A stretch of DNA of 64,000 bases, taken from the NCBI RefSeq assembly GCF_963668215.1, contig NZ_OY764190.1, positions 1,364,001-1,428,000 of the forward strand. Reading direction: 5' to 3'. Below are positions 1 through 8,256 of the stretch, in pieces (position 1 is the first letter of the stretch; every line of letters begins with the position of its first letter). The notes beneath the pieces are model-generated. The model did no database searches. It saw only the letters and a list, made by a program, of their open reading frames with translations, and was not told where the DNA came from. Position numbers and translations under genes: made by a program. This DNA comes from an uncultured Desulfosarcina sp. GTDB taxonomy: Bacteria; Desulfobacterota; Desulfobacteria; Desulfobacterales; Desulfosarcinaceae.

Positions 1-297
1 GGCAGCCCGCACCATCTTCTCGATCTTTTCGAAAATGTCGCCGGGAGACCGGTCGATCTCCTCCAGGGCACCGGCCAGCAGGCCATGGGCCTGTTCGATA
101 ATCGTCAGAAACAGGTCTTCCTTGGAGCCGAAATACTTGTACATGGAACCGATGCTGATACCGGCCTTGCGGGCGATGACGTTGATGTTGGCCCCGGGAA
201 ACCCCTTGGCGGCGAATTCGGATATGCCGGCATCCAGAATGCGCCGCTGTTTTTCTTCGGGAATGCGCGTGAACACTGCCTTGTGGTAGGTTTCCAT
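1..297 (-). CDS. TetR-family transcriptional regulator (N-terminal part; gene runs off the window)
   Basis: The reverse strand from the ATG at 297 encodes about 99 residues ending at the window edge. The N-terminal helix-turn-helix is typical of TetR: the helix EEKQRRILDAGISEFAAKGF, then IARKAGISIGSMYKYFGSKEDLF, where the YKYF.SKEDL stretch is the usual recognition helix and its exit. The ligand-binding domain is missing because the window starts inside it. It is divergent from the SCP2/aminotransferase/transketolase operon, and a perfect palindrome at 476-493 lies in front of that operon. By family logic it represses the operon until a small ligand, possibly lipid-derived, is bound. That role is inferred. 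Confidence 0.85.
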   Translation of the reverse strand, partial: METYHKAVFTRIPEEKQRRILDAGISEFAAKGFPGANINVIARKAGISIGSMYKYFGSKEDLFLTIIEQAHGLLAGALEEIDRSPGDIFEKIEKMVRAA

Positions 298-439
298 CTT
301 CGATGTCCCGGCCCCTGTGTCAACCAATGGAAAGAACGCCCCGCCAAGCAAGGGACGCCATGGGAAGGTGACTACCCGCTCACCATCGGCAAGTCAACAA
401 AAGATTCTTACGAACAAATCCACCCCCTTTAAAAAAACC

Positions 440-467
440 TTGACAAGTTAGCAGCTTACCCTTAAAA
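440..467 (+). promoter_or_regulatory. Putative sigma-70 promoter of the SCP2/aminotransferase/transketolase operon
   Basis: A consensus -35 TTGACA lies at 440-445, followed after 16 bases by TTAAAA at 462-467 as a weak -10. The predicted start of transcription falls just before or within the palindrome at 476-493, the right place for a repressor site. The -10 assignment is uncertain. Confidence 0.4.
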
Positions 468-475
468 AGGCCAAG

Positions 476-493
476 TGAGTGAGCAGTCACTCA
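476..493. promoter_or_regulatory. Palindromic operator, probably for the divergent TetR regulator
   Basis: TGAGTGA-GCAG-TCACTCA is a perfect inverted repeat with 7-base arms and a 4-base spacer. TetR operators are palindromes of this size and often contain TGA..TCA half-sites. It sits just downstream of a plausible promoter and 37 bases before the first gene of the plus-strand operon, so bound repressor would block transcription. Confidence 0.7.
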
Positions 494-530
494 TCACCCT
501 TCTAATCCTGTCGCACCTAAAGAGGTCGTT

Positions 531-1292
531 ATGGATGCCGCTTACGTAAAAGCCTGCCTGAACTTGCATGCCGTACTGCCGAATCTCGAAGAACTGGTCG
601 CTCACGATCCCGAATCCGCCCGTCTGTCGAAAAACTGGGACATTCGCATCCAGTTCCTTGCACGCAACGGCCCGACAGCCTGTGTCGCTTTCGACCGGGG
701 GCGATGCACCGTGAATCGAGGCAACCATGCAAAGCCGCACGTCAAACTTTTTTTCACCTCGCCCGACCACCTGAACCGCATGATGGACGGCAAGGCCAAT
801 CCGATTCCCGTCAAGGGCTTCACCCGGTTGGGCTTCCTTTCAAAGGAGTTCCCCAAACTGACCGACCGGCTGGAAGCGGTCCTGAAGGCCGGCGAAGAGC
901 AACTGCGCGACCCCGATGTTCTGGCGTTGAACACCCGCATGACGCTGTACACGGCAGCCTACGCGGCCCGGGAACTGCTCCTTTACGACAAGGTCGGTCG
1001 GCTTATTGCCCCGTCCATCCCCGACGGCGCAATCAGTCTGGCCATATTACCAGACGGACCGGAAGTTACGCTGCGCTTCGATCACGGACGCATCGACGTA
1101 TTAAAATCCGGCGTGGATGCTCCCCATGCCCTCATCCAGCTGGGCAGCATGGCCATCGCCCATGATTTTCTCAACGGTCACCTGGATACCTATGCGGCCA
1201 TTACCGACGGCCGCGTTCGCATCCGCGGGCAGATCCCGATGATCGATGCCCTGGGCACCGTCCTCGACCGGGTGCCCCACTACCTTTCCTAG
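531..1292 (+). CDS. SCP2-like lipid-binding protein, first gene of the aminotransferase/transketolase operon
   Basis: A 253-residue soluble protein without signal peptide. The section around residues 40-100 (IRIQFLARNGPTACVAFDRGRCTVNRG..HVKLFFTSPDHLNRMMDGKANPIPVKGFTRLG) follows the SCP2 sterol-carrier pattern: a beta strand, FDRG turn, strand, then a helix and a pocket-closing segment. A second, weaker SCP2-like half follows from about residue 165. The protein at 4454-5233 has the same organisation (FDRG turn; VPKIRGWWRLG in place of VPVKGFTRLG), so the two are paralogs bracketing the enzymes. SCP2 domains bind lipids or acyl-CoA in a hydrophobic tunnel; the ligand is unknown. The start ATG is preceded by AAAGAGG. 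The fold call is by eye. Confidence 0.6.
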   Translation: MDAAYVKACLNLHAVLPNLEELVAHDPESARLSKNWDIRIQFLARNGPTACVAFDRGRCTVNRGNHAKPHVKLFFTSPDHLNRMMDGKANPIPVKGFTRLGFLSKEFPKLTDRLEAVLKAGEEQLRDPDVLALNTRMTLYTAAYAARELLLYDKVGRLIAPSIPDGAISLAILPDGPEVTLRFDHGRIDVLKSGVDAPHALIQLGSMAIAHDFLNGHLDTYAAITDGRVRIRGQIPMIDALGTVLDRVPHYLS

Positions 1293-1304
1293 GAGAAAAA
1301 TCGC

Positions 1305-2555
1305 ATGCAGACCTACAGCTATCCGGAATCCCAGGCGCTGTTCCAGCGGGCCTCCCGGGTCATGCCCTGCGGCATTTACGGCCACTTCAGTCCCGCGCCC
1401 CTGATTCCGCCCGAGTATTACCCCTTTTTTACCGCCAAGGCCAAAGGCGCCCGATTCTTCGATATCGACGGCAACGAATTCATCGATTACATGTGCGGCT
1501 ACGGCCCCATGGTCACCGGCTACAACAACCCCGAGGTGGACGCCGCCGCCCTCGACCAGTTGAAGCGGGGCAACTGCACCACCAGCGCGGCGCCCGTGAT
1601 GGTCGAGCTGGCCGAATACCTGGTGGACCTGGTCCCGGCGGCCGACTGGGCCTTTTTCGCCAAGAACGGGGGGGACATCACCAATTACGCCACCATGATC
1701 GCCCGCGACGCCACCGGCCGCAGCAAGATCGTCATGTTCAAGGGCGGCTACCACGGCGTGGCCGCCTGGATGCAGTCCCCGGGCCATCACGGAGTGACGG
1801 ACCAGGACCATGAGCACATCCTTCGCGTGGACTGGAACGATTTCGCCGCCCTGGAAGCTGTGGTCCAGCAGCACGGCGACGATATCGCCGGACTCATCGC
1901 CACGCCCTACCACGTGCCGACCTTCGCCGACAGCGAGATGCCCGCCGAGGGGTTCTGGCAAAAAGTGGAAGCCCTGTGCCGCAAACATGGCATCGTTCTC
2001 ATCATCGACGACATTCGCCATGGATTTCGGCTGGACATGGGCGGGTCCTGCGAGCATTTCGGTTTCAAGCCCGACCTGATCTGCTTCTGCAAGGCCCTGG
2101 CCAACGGTTACCCGATCTCCGCCCTGGTGGGCAGCGCCGCCCTCAAGGATGTGACGGCGCGGGTTTTCTGCACCGGCAGCTACTGGTTTTCCGCCGTGCC
2201 CATGGCTGCGGCCCTGGCCAACCTCAAACTGATGAAGGCCATGAACGCTCCCCGGATCATGCTGGAAACCGGAGACAAACTGCTGACCGCCATGGTGGAC
2301 ATCGCCAAAACTTACGGTTTCGATCTCAAGGTGACCGGCGCGCCGTCCATGCCCTACTTGCGCATCACCAACGACCCCTCCCTGATGCTTCACCAGCAGT
2401 GGTGCGCCGAATGCACCCGGCGGGGAGCCTATTTTACGTCTCATCACAACTGGTTTGTCTCCACGGCCCACACCGACGACGATATCCGGCAAACCCTGGA
2501 CATCGTGGACGACGCTTTCAAGGCCGTGAGAAAAACATTTGGCGACCGCTTTTAA
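1305..2555 (+). CDS. Class III PLP-dependent aminotransferase (glutamate-1-semialdehyde aminomutase-like)
   Basis: 416 residues, normal length for the family. Visible features are the N-terminal GARFFDIDGNEFIDYMCGYGP motif, the cofactor aspartates in LIIDDIRHGFR (residues ~227-237, in place of DEV.TGFR), and the Schiff-base lysine in FCKALANGYPISA (~260). It transfers or moves an amino group using pyridoxal phosphate in the cytoplasm. It is not expected to be HemL itself, because it is embedded with a split transketolase and two SCP2-like proteins, and DDIRHGFR differs from the HemL consensus. An aminated ketose or lipid-linked substrate is a reasonable guess. RBS AGGAGA lies 7 bases before the ATG. 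Confidence 0.85.
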   Translation: MQTYSYPESQALFQRASRVMPCGIYGHFSPAPLIPPEYYPFFTAKAKGARFFDIDGNEFIDYMCGYGPMVTGYNNPEVDAAALDQLKRGNCTTSAAPVMVELAEYLVDLVPAADWAFFAKNGGDITNYATMIARDATGRSKIVMFKGGYHGVAAWMQSPGHHGVTDQDHEHILRVDWNDFAALEAVVQQHGDDIAGLIATPYHVPTFADSEMPAEGFWQKVEALCRKHGIVLIIDDIRHGFRLDMGGSCEHFGFKPDLICFCKALANGYPISALVGSAALKDVTARVFCTGSYWFSAVPMAAALANLKLMKAMNAPRIMLETGDKLLTAMVDIAKTYGFDLKVTGAPSMPYLRITNDPSLMLHQQWCAECTRRGAYFTSHHNWFVSTAHTDDDIRQTLDIVDDAFKAVRKTFGDRF

Positions 2556-2570
2556 ATCGAGGAGAACTCC

Positions 2571-3413
2571 ATGCCCATCACCGAACAGGAAATCCGGTTC
2601 CTGCAAGAAAAAGCGAAGAAAATCCGCAAAGACATCATCGACATCACCGGCTGGTCCGGGGGCGCCCACATCGGCGGCGCCATGAGCATGGTGGAAATGC
2701 TCACCCTGCTCTTTTTCAAGGTTGCCCGGCTGGACCCGTCCCAACCGGAAGCGCCCGAGCGGGACCGCATCGTGGTCAGCAAGGGGCACGGCGGTGTCGG
2801 CTATGCCGCCATGCTGGCGGATAAAGGCTACTTCGAATTCGACCTGCTGAAGAATTTCAACAAGTTCAAGTCCCCTTTCGGCATGCACCTGGACGCCAAC
2901 AAGGTGCGCGGGGTGGACGTTTCCACCGGTTCTCTGGGCCATGGCCTGCCCATGGCCGTGGGGCTGGCCTTAGGCGCCAGGGTCCAAAAACAGGGCTGGA
3001 AAACCTACTGCATCCTGGGCGACGGGGAGTGCAACGAAGGTTCGGTCTGGGAGGCGGCCATGGCCGCCAGCCATTTCAAGACCACCAACCTGATCACCTT
3101 CGTGGACCGCAACCGCCTGATGATCGACGGCCAGACCGAGGATGTGATGTCCCTGGAGCCCTTTGCCGATAAATGGCGGGCCTTCGGTTTCGATGTCCGC
3201 GAGGTGGACGGCCACAGCTTCGGCCAACTGACGGAAGCGGTCGACGCGGCCCTGGCCGCAACCGAAAAACCGGCGCTCATCATCGCCAACACGATCAAGG
3301 GCAAGGGCGTCGACTTCATGGAAAATGACGTGCGCTGGCATTATGGGGGTCTGGACAGCGATCTGATCGCCCGGGCCAAAGATTCTGTCGACCGTATGGC
3401 CGGCCACGATTAA
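2571..3413 (+). CDS. Transketolase, N-terminal (thiamine-diphosphate-binding) subunit
   Basis: 280 residues covering the pyrophosphate-binding half of transketolase. The signature GDG.C.EG.VWEA followed by the FVDRN asparagine (about residues 149-181) binds Mg-ThDP. HVSKGHGGVGYAAML-type and STGSLGHGLPMAVG segments complete the active site. The C-terminal half is encoded by the next gene, so the enzyme should be a two-subunit heteromer, as in many archaea and in some antibiotic gene clusters. The position after an aminotransferase suggests a dedicated two-carbon transfer on an amino- or keto-sugar rather than the general pentose phosphate pathway; this is inference. Strong RBS GAGGAG upstream. 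Confidence 0.9.
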   Translation: MPITEQEIRFLQEKAKKIRKDIIDITGWSGGAHIGGAMSMVEMLTLLFFKVARLDPSQPEAPERDRIVVSKGHGGVGYAAMLADKGYFEFDLLKNFNKFKSPFGMHLDANKVRGVDVSTGSLGHGLPMAVGLALGARVQKQGWKTYCILGDGECNEGSVWEAAMAASHFKTTNLITFVDRNRLMIDGQTEDVMSLEPFADKWRAFGFDVREVDGHSFGQLTEAVDAALAATEKPALIIANTIKGKGVDFMENDVRWHYGGLDSDLIARAKDSVDRMAGHD

Positions 3414-3440
3414 CCTTTATTGCAGTCGGGAGAAAACGCA

Positions 3441-4451
3441 ATGAGTGAAGGATTGACCTGGACCGTCTACGACGCGGACACCATGACCCAGGCGGAAATT
3501 TACGGCGAGGTGCTCTGCCGGTTGGGCGAACAGCATCCCGAGATTGTCGCCCTGAGCGCCGATATGGCCAACTCGTCCAAAATCGGCCGTTTCGGCAAGA
3601 AATTTCCCGAGCGCTTCTTTAACGTCGGCATCGCCGAGCAGAACCTTTTCGGCGTGGCCGCCGGCCTAGCCAAATCCGGCCTGACGCCCGTGGTCTCCAC
3701 CATGGCGGCCTTTACCGCCATGCGGGCCTGCGAACAGGTACGCACCGACATCTGTTACCAGAATCTGAACTGCAAAATCATCGCCACCCACGGGGGCTCT
3801 TCCTTCGGTCAGGCAGGGACCACCCATCACTGCACCGAAGATCTGTCCATCATGCGCAGTTTCGCCAACATGACGGTCATCGTGCCGGCCGACGGCATCG
3901 AAACCGCCAACGCCGTGCGGGCGGCCATCGACTGGCCGGGACCGGTCTACATCCGCATCGGACGGGGCTTCGAGCCGCCGTTTTACGAAAACGAAGACTA
4001 TGGGTTCGCCATCGGCAAATCCGTTGAGCTGCATTCCGGCACGGACGTCACCCTGATCTGCTGCGGCATCGCCGTCTTGCAGGCCGTGGAGGCGGCCAAA
4101 TTCCTGCAGGCCAACGACGGTCTGAGCGTGCGGGTCATCAACATGCACACCATCAAGCCCATTGACGAGGCGGCCATTTTATCCGCGGTGACCGATACCC
4201 GGAGACTGATCACCTTCGAGGATCACAACATTCACGGGGGCCTGGGCAGCGCCGTGGCCGATGTCATCGCGGCCAGCGGCAAGGGCTGCGCTTTCGAGAA
4301 GGTGGGCATCCCGGATTGCTTCTGCGAGGTGGGTTATCCCGAAGACCTCTACAGCCACTATAAGCTCGACACCGACGGCATCGTCGAGAAAGTGCGCGAG
4401 GTCATGGGGCGGGATTTCGAGGAGGACGACGACTGGGAAGACGAGGTGTAG
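3441..4451 (+). CDS. Transketolase, C-terminal subunit
   Basis: 336 residues from the ATG at 3441, which has GGGAGA 8-13 bases upstream. An in-frame TTG at 3420 would add seven residues but has no good RBS. The pyrimidine-binding half is visible as FFNVGIAEQNLFGVAAGLA (about residues 53-71), whose glutamate activates ThDP. A transketolase C domain follows (HTIKPIDEAAI, RLITFEDHNIHGGLGSAV). The tail is very acidic (EEDDDWEDEV). It pairs with the upstream subunit to form the full enzyme. The gene lies 27 bases after its partner and two bases before the next gene, so all five genes look co-transcribed. Confidence 0.9.
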   Translation: MSEGLTWTVYDADTMTQAEIYGEVLCRLGEQHPEIVALSADMANSSKIGRFGKKFPERFFNVGIAEQNLFGVAAGLAKSGLTPVVSTMAAFTAMRACEQVRTDICYQNLNCKIIATHGGSSFGQAGTTHHCTEDLSIMRSFANMTVIVPADGIETANAVRAAIDWPGPVYIRIGRGFEPPFYENEDYGFAIGKSVELHSGTDVTLICCGIAVLQAVEAAKFLQANDGLSVRVINMHTIKPIDEAAILSAVTDTRRLITFEDHNIHGGLGSAVADVIAASGKGCAFEKVGIPDCFCEVGYPEDLYSHYKLDTDGIVEKVREVMGRDFEEDDDWEDEV

Positions 4452-4453
4452 CC

Positions 4454-5233
4454 ATGACCGTCGATCGAGACCAGATGGCCGCGCGCATTTTTCTGCGCGC
4501 CGTACTGCCGGTAATGAAGGTGCTGCTGACCGAAGACCCGAAAACAAAAGCCCGCTTTGCCGACGTCACCGCCCGGGTGGCCTTTACGGCGCCGGACAGC
4601 GGGGAAGGCGATCCGGCCCAAGCCTGGATCGCCTTTGACCGGGGCGATTTCACCATCGGCTTTGACGCCTGCAACGATGCGGACATCACCTTCGCCTTCG
4701 GCAGCCTGGCCAAGATGAACGCCTTTTTCGCCGGTAAGCCGGTGGTTCCCAAAATCCGGGGATGGTGGCGGCTGGGCCTGCTGCTCAAGGTGGTGGGATT
4801 GCTCATGGGCCTGAAAATTCTCATGCCCGACGCCGATCCCAAGGATCCAGCCAAACGCCGCCTGAAAGTCAAGATGACCTTTTACATGATCACCACGGCC
4901 TTGAGCCAATACAACAAGGGCGGCGATCCGGAAATGGTCAAGTGGACCTCCCGCCAGCCCGAACGGATCTACCAGATCACGGTGGATGAAGACATTGCCG
5001 CCTACCTGCGCGTCAAGGCCGGACGTTCCAAGGCCGGCCGGGGGACTTACAAGCGCCGCCGCCCCTTCGTGCACATGCGTTTCAACGGCGTGGAAGGCGC
5101 CTACCCCATCGTCATGAACCAGGTGGGCATGGTGGATGCCGTGCGGCAGGGGCTGCTGACCATCGACGGTTCGCCGGAGTACGCCGGCAACATGGGTGAT
5201 TTTATGGTGCGGATTCAGGACCTGATCACCTGA
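4454..5233 (+). CDS. SCP2-like lipid-binding protein, last gene of the operon
   Basis: 259 residues. Residues ~35-110 show the SCP2 pattern (VAFTAPDSG..AWIAFDRGDFTIGFDACNDADITFAFGSLAKMNAFFAGK), with a hydrophobic stretch RLGLLLKVVGLLMGLKILM that may line a lipid tunnel or touch the membrane. A second domain follows (ERIYQITVDEDIAAYLRVKAGRS). It resembles the 531-1292 protein in organisation. It begins two bases after the transketolase subunit and is probably translationally coupled to it. Two lipid carriers flanking an aminotransferase and transketolase suggest that the substrate or product is hydrophobic. Ligand unknown. Confidence 0.6.
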   Translation: MTVDRDQMAARIFLRAVLPVMKVLLTEDPKTKARFADVTARVAFTAPDSGEGDPAQAWIAFDRGDFTIGFDACNDADITFAFGSLAKMNAFFAGKPVVPKIRGWWRLGLLLKVVGLLMGLKILMPDADPKDPAKRRLKVKMTFYMITTALSQYNKGGDPEMVKWTSRQPERIYQITVDEDIAAYLRVKAGRSKAGRGTYKRRRPFVHMRFNGVEGAYPIVMNQVGMVDAVRQGLLTIDGSPEYAGNMGDFMVRIQDLIT

Positions 5234-5311
5234 TAAATATAGGTGGACGGTAACGGAAGCGGTACACATTCACGGGGTTAAAATGCCTAATGTGCTGCAA
5301 CTGCCTGATCA

Positions 5312-5420
5312 GTAAGCGTTTACAGGGTGCCGCAGATGTGAGGCGCCGGGCACGTAGACGTATTGGTCATACTTCAAGTGCCCGGGAACAAAGCAGATGC
5401 GGTACCCTGTGAACGCTTAC
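5312..5420. repeat. 109-bp imperfect palindrome between convergent operons
   Basis: Outer arms 5312-5334 and 5398-5420 are 23 bases each with only two mismatches, both compatible with G-U pairs. An inner perfect stem CCGGGCAC / GTGCCCGG lies at 5346-5353 and 5378-5385. RNA from either strand would fold into a long hairpin. It sits between the convergent ends of the SCP2 operon and nqrF, so it may end or stabilise both transcripts, but it has no run of T. It could equally be a small mobile palindrome. Confidence 0.65.
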
Positions 5421-5433
5421 CGGAAGCGTTGCG

Positions 5434-6657
5434 TCAGAACTTGTCGTAGGCGATCATCTCCGGCTCCACCCCCAGGTCATCCAACATTTTCTCGACGGCG
5501 GACACCATCATGGGCGGTCCGCACAGGTAGTATTCGATCTCGGTGGGATCCTTGTGCTTCGCCAGGTAGGTGTCGTGAAGCTGCTGGTGGATATAGCCGG
5601 TCAATCCCTCCCAGTTGTCCTCGGGCATGGGATTGGACAGGGCCACGTGATAGGAAAAATTGGAGTGTTTTTCCGCCAGTTCCTTGAACTCCTCGTCGAA
5701 AAACAGCTCCAGTTTGGATCGGGCCCCATACCAGAAGGACATGGTGCGCCCGGTCTTCACGCGCAGGAGCTGATCCAATATCTGGCTGCGCAACGGTGCC
5801 ATCCCGGCACCCCCGCCCACGAAGCACACCTCCCGGTCGCTCTCTTTGACGGCAAATTCGCCGAACGGTCCACTGAGGGTCACCTTGTCCCCGGGTTTAA
5901 GGTTGAAAATATAGGTCGAACCGGTACCCGGCGGCAGCCCCTTGGTACCCGGCGGCGGCGTGGCAATGCGAATGGTGAAGCGCAGCCGGCTGGGCTCTGC
6001 AGGCGGGTTGGCCAGCGAGTAGGCCCGAAACACCGGTGCCAGGTTCCTGCCGCGCAGCCCCCAGAGGTTGAACCGGTCCCAGTCGGGGCGATAGCGCTCG
6101 GCCACCCGCACCCGGAAAAGCTCGAAGGGGATCTCGTATTCGGGAATATCGATCTGGATGTAGGCGCCGGCGGTGAAGTCCAGCTGTTCGTCTCCATCCA
6201 GTTCCAGAATGAGATCCTTGATGAAGGTGGCCACGTTCTCGTTGGAAACCACCGTGGCCGGGTACTTTTTGACGGAAAGAATTTCGTCGGGAATGCGGAT
6301 CTTCAGATCTTCCTTGACCTTCATCTGACAGGCCAGGCGGATGTCCTCTTTTCTTTCCTTGCGGGACAGGTGCGCCAGTTCGGTCGGCAGCGGTCCGCGC
6401 GAGCCTTCCTCCACCTTGCACTTGCACATGCCACAGGCCCCGCCGCCGCCGCAGCCGGACGGGATAAAGATACCGTTGGACGAAAGGGCCGACAGCAGCG
6501 TCTTGCCCGACGGCGCGTCGATGCTCTTCTCTTCGTCGTTGTTGATGATGACCCGGTTGGTTCCCTTTTGAACGACTTTGCCTTCTACAAAAAGCAAAAG
6601 CCCCACGAGGATCATGATCACCGCGAGAAAAACGGTTATGGAAACCAGATATATCAA
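5434..6657 (-). CDS. nqrF: Na+-translocating NADH:quinone reductase subunit F
   Basis: 407 residues, normal for NqrF. One N-terminal membrane helix (residues ~2-24) anchors the protein. A plant-type ferredoxin domain carries C69, C75, C78 and C110, the expected [2Fe-2S] ligands. The FAD domain (RAYSLANPP) and NADH domain (VGGGAGMAPLRSQI) follow, and the end EMIAYDKF is typical. It accepts electrons from NADH at the cytoplasmic face and feeds the other Nqr subunits. The start is TTG, preceded by AAGGAGAA. It is the last gene of nqrABCDEF and is separated from nqrE by a 145-bp palindrome that may lower or stabilise its expression. Confidence 0.97.
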   Translation of the reverse strand: MIYLVSITVFLAVIMILVGLLLFVEGKVVQKGTNRVIINNDEEKSIDAPSGKTLLSALSSNGIFIPSGCGGGGACGMCKCKVEEGSRGPLPTELAHLSRKERKEDIRLACQMKVKEDLKIRIPDEILSVKKYPATVVSNENVATFIKDLILELDGDEQLDFTAGAYIQIDIPEYEIPFELFRVRVAERYRPDWDRFNLWGLRGRNLAPVFRAYSLANPPAEPSRLRFTIRIATPPPGTKGLPPGTGSTYIFNLKPGDKVTLSGPFGEFAVKESDREVCFVGGGAGMAPLRSQILDQLLRVKTGRTMSFWYGARSKLELFFDEEFKELAEKHSNFSYHVALSNPMPEDNWEGLTGYIHQQLHDTYLAKHKDPTEIEYYLCGPPMMVSAVEKMLDDLGVEPEMIAYDKF

Positions 6658-6674
6658 AACATTCTCCTTCTTCC

Positions 6675-6819
6675 AGAGGCCGTTCGAAAATCTTGGATCA
6701 GCTCCGATAACAAGGCGGAAAGGGGGTCAAAAGCGGAGCATACACAATAGTATGTGAGCATTTTGAGCACCTTTCCAACGCCGTTAGCGGCGCTGAGACG
6801 GGGTTTTCGAGCAGCCTCT
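6675..6819. repeat. 145-bp full-length palindrome between nqrE and nqrF
   Basis: The left half starting AGAGGCCGTTCGAAAATC pairs over its whole length with the right half ending GGTTTTCGAGCAGCCTCT. The centre GCATAC..GTATGTG forms the tip, and about three quarters of positions pair. The right end touches the nqrE stop codon. This has the look of a small non-autonomous palindromic element inserted in an operon. Its sequence differs from the other palindrome family in this window (14589, 36669, 41060). Confidence 0.7.
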
Positions 6820-7427
6820 CACAGAGTAATGCCCGAGAACAGCATAAATCCCATGGCCATCAGGCCGGTCACGATCATGATGATGCCGAAGCCGTCCAGC
6901 CCCCGGGGAACATTGGCATAGCGCATCTTGATCCGAATGGCGGCCATGGAGACGATGGCCATGAGCCAGCCCATCCCGGACCCGAATCCGAAGACCACCG
7001 TTTCGACAAAGGTGTAGTTACGCTCCACCATGAACAGGGATGCGCCCAGGATCGCACAGTTGACCGCGATCAGCGGCAGAAACACACCCAATGCCATATA
7101 GAGCCCGGGAGAATAGCGGTCGATCACCATCTCCACCATCTGGACGATGGCAGCGATCACGGCGATGAAGGTAATGAATTTCAAAAAACTCAAATCGACG
7201 CTCTCCAGGCCGGCCCATTGCAGCGCACCGGGTGACAGCAGATACCGAAACACCAGCCAGTTCACCGGCGCCGTGATGGAAAGCACGAACACCACGGCGA
7301 ACCCCAGCCCGATGGCCGTATCCATATTCTTGGACACCGCCACGAATGAGCACATCCCCAGGAAGTAAGAGAGCAGGATGTTGCCCACGAACACCGAATT
7401 GAGAAACAGACCGATCAGGTTTTCCAT
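6819..7427 (-). CDS. nqrE: Na+-translocating NADH:quinone reductase subunit E
   Basis: 202 residues with about six hydrophobic helices, normal length. NqrE and NqrD form an antiparallel membrane pair that holds an intramembrane [2Fe-2S] cluster. The expected cysteines are present at C26 (LGMCSF) and C124 ([10 protein letters not shown]). The protein carries electrons across the membrane in the sodium pump. It is followed by a palindrome rather than directly by nqrF. Confidence 0.97.
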   Translation of the reverse strand: MENLIGLFLNSVFVGNILLSYFLGMCSFVAVSKNMDTAIGLGFAVVFVLSITAPVNWLVFRYLLSPGALQWAGLESVDLSFLKFITFIAVIAAIVQMVEMVIDRYSPGLYMALGVFLPLIAVNCAILGASLFMVERNYTFVETVVFGFGSGMGWLMAIVSMAAIRIKMRYANVPRGLDGFGIIMIVTGLMAMGFMLFSGITL

Positions 7428-7603
7428 AAGTTTTACTTCCCGGCCGTCATCGGCCGTTTGATGGTAGTCGCTTTCGTCGAACTTCCACAGACGGCTTTGT
7501 AAGAAGTTCGAGATCTCCCGCTAAACTTCAGACGGGACAAGAAGGCTTGCGTCATTCCGCGAAATCCGAAACCCATTAATTTCAACGCCTTGTGGATGGA
7601 CAC

Positions 7604-8221
7604 CTAATTTTTCATCAGGGTCTTCTGCAGCCACACCAGCAGCCCGATAATAATAAACGCCGCTGGAGCCAGTTGCATGAACCCCATGTTCATGTAGCCG
7701 AAATCGTAAAACACCTGGGGCACGACGGAAAATCCCAGAATTTTGCCGGCCCCGAGCAGTTCGCGGATAAAGGCCACGGTAATCAGCACCATGCCGTAGC
7801 CGGCGCCATTGCCCAGACCGTCCATGAAGGACCGCAGGGGCGGATTGCCCAGGGCATAAGTCTCGGCCCGGCCCATGACGATACAGTTGGTGATGATCAG
7901 CCCCACAAAAACGGAAAGCTGCTTGCTGATGTCGTACAGATAGGCCCGCAGCAGTTGATCGGCCAGAATCACCAGCGAGGCGATTACCGACAGTTCAACG
8001 ATCATGCGCACGTTTCTCGGAATCACGTTGCGCATGGCGGAGATGGTCAGGCTGGAGAAGGCGGTGACCGTTGTCATGGCCAGGGCCATGACGATGGCGG
8101 TTTTCAGTTGTACCGTTACGGCCAGGGCCGAACAGATGCCCAGGCTTTGAATGAAAACCGGGTTGTTTTTGGCCAACGGTTCGGAAAACGCCTTGAACGT
8201 CGGAGATTGGGTAAACTTCAT
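7604..8221 (-). CDS. nqrD: Na+-translocating NADH:quinone reductase subunit D
   Basis: 205 residues, multi-pass membrane protein homologous to NqrE. Cysteines C30 ([10 protein letters not shown]) and the one in [13 protein letters not shown] are the partners of the NqrE cysteines for the intramembrane iron-sulfur centre. The gene follows nqrC by 35 bases. The 176-base gap to nqrE holds a small hairpin (CGAACTTC/GAAGTTCG near 7480-7512) and ends GGATGGACAC next to the nqrD stop codon, which resembles the end of the palindromic repeat family of this window. No second end was found there. Confidence 0.97.
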   Translation of the reverse strand: MKFTQSPTFKAFSEPLAKNNPVFIQSLGICSALAVTVQLKTAIVMALAMTTVTAFSSLTISAMRNVIPRNVRMIVELSVIASLVILADQLLRAYLYDISKQLSVFVGLIITNCIVMGRAETYALGNPPLRSFMDGLGNGAGYGMVLITVAFIRELLGAGKILGFSVVPQVFYDFGYMNMGFMQLAPAAFIIIGLLVWLQKTLMKN

Positions 8222-8256
8222 ATCGAACGCCCTCGTCTATTAATCGAAAATGGCCG

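Noticed and set aside
1101..2942. Long open frame of 613 codons on the minus strand
   Set aside because: It lies opposite the aminotransferase and transketolase genes, which carry clear catalytic motifs. Its protein is rich in Gly, His and Val without any family pattern, as expected from GC-rich antisense frames.
7428..7603. Fourth copy of the palindromic repeat between nqrE and nqrD
   Set aside because: Only one end-like sequence (GGATGGACAC next to the nqrD stop) is present. The opposite end and the palindromic body are not.
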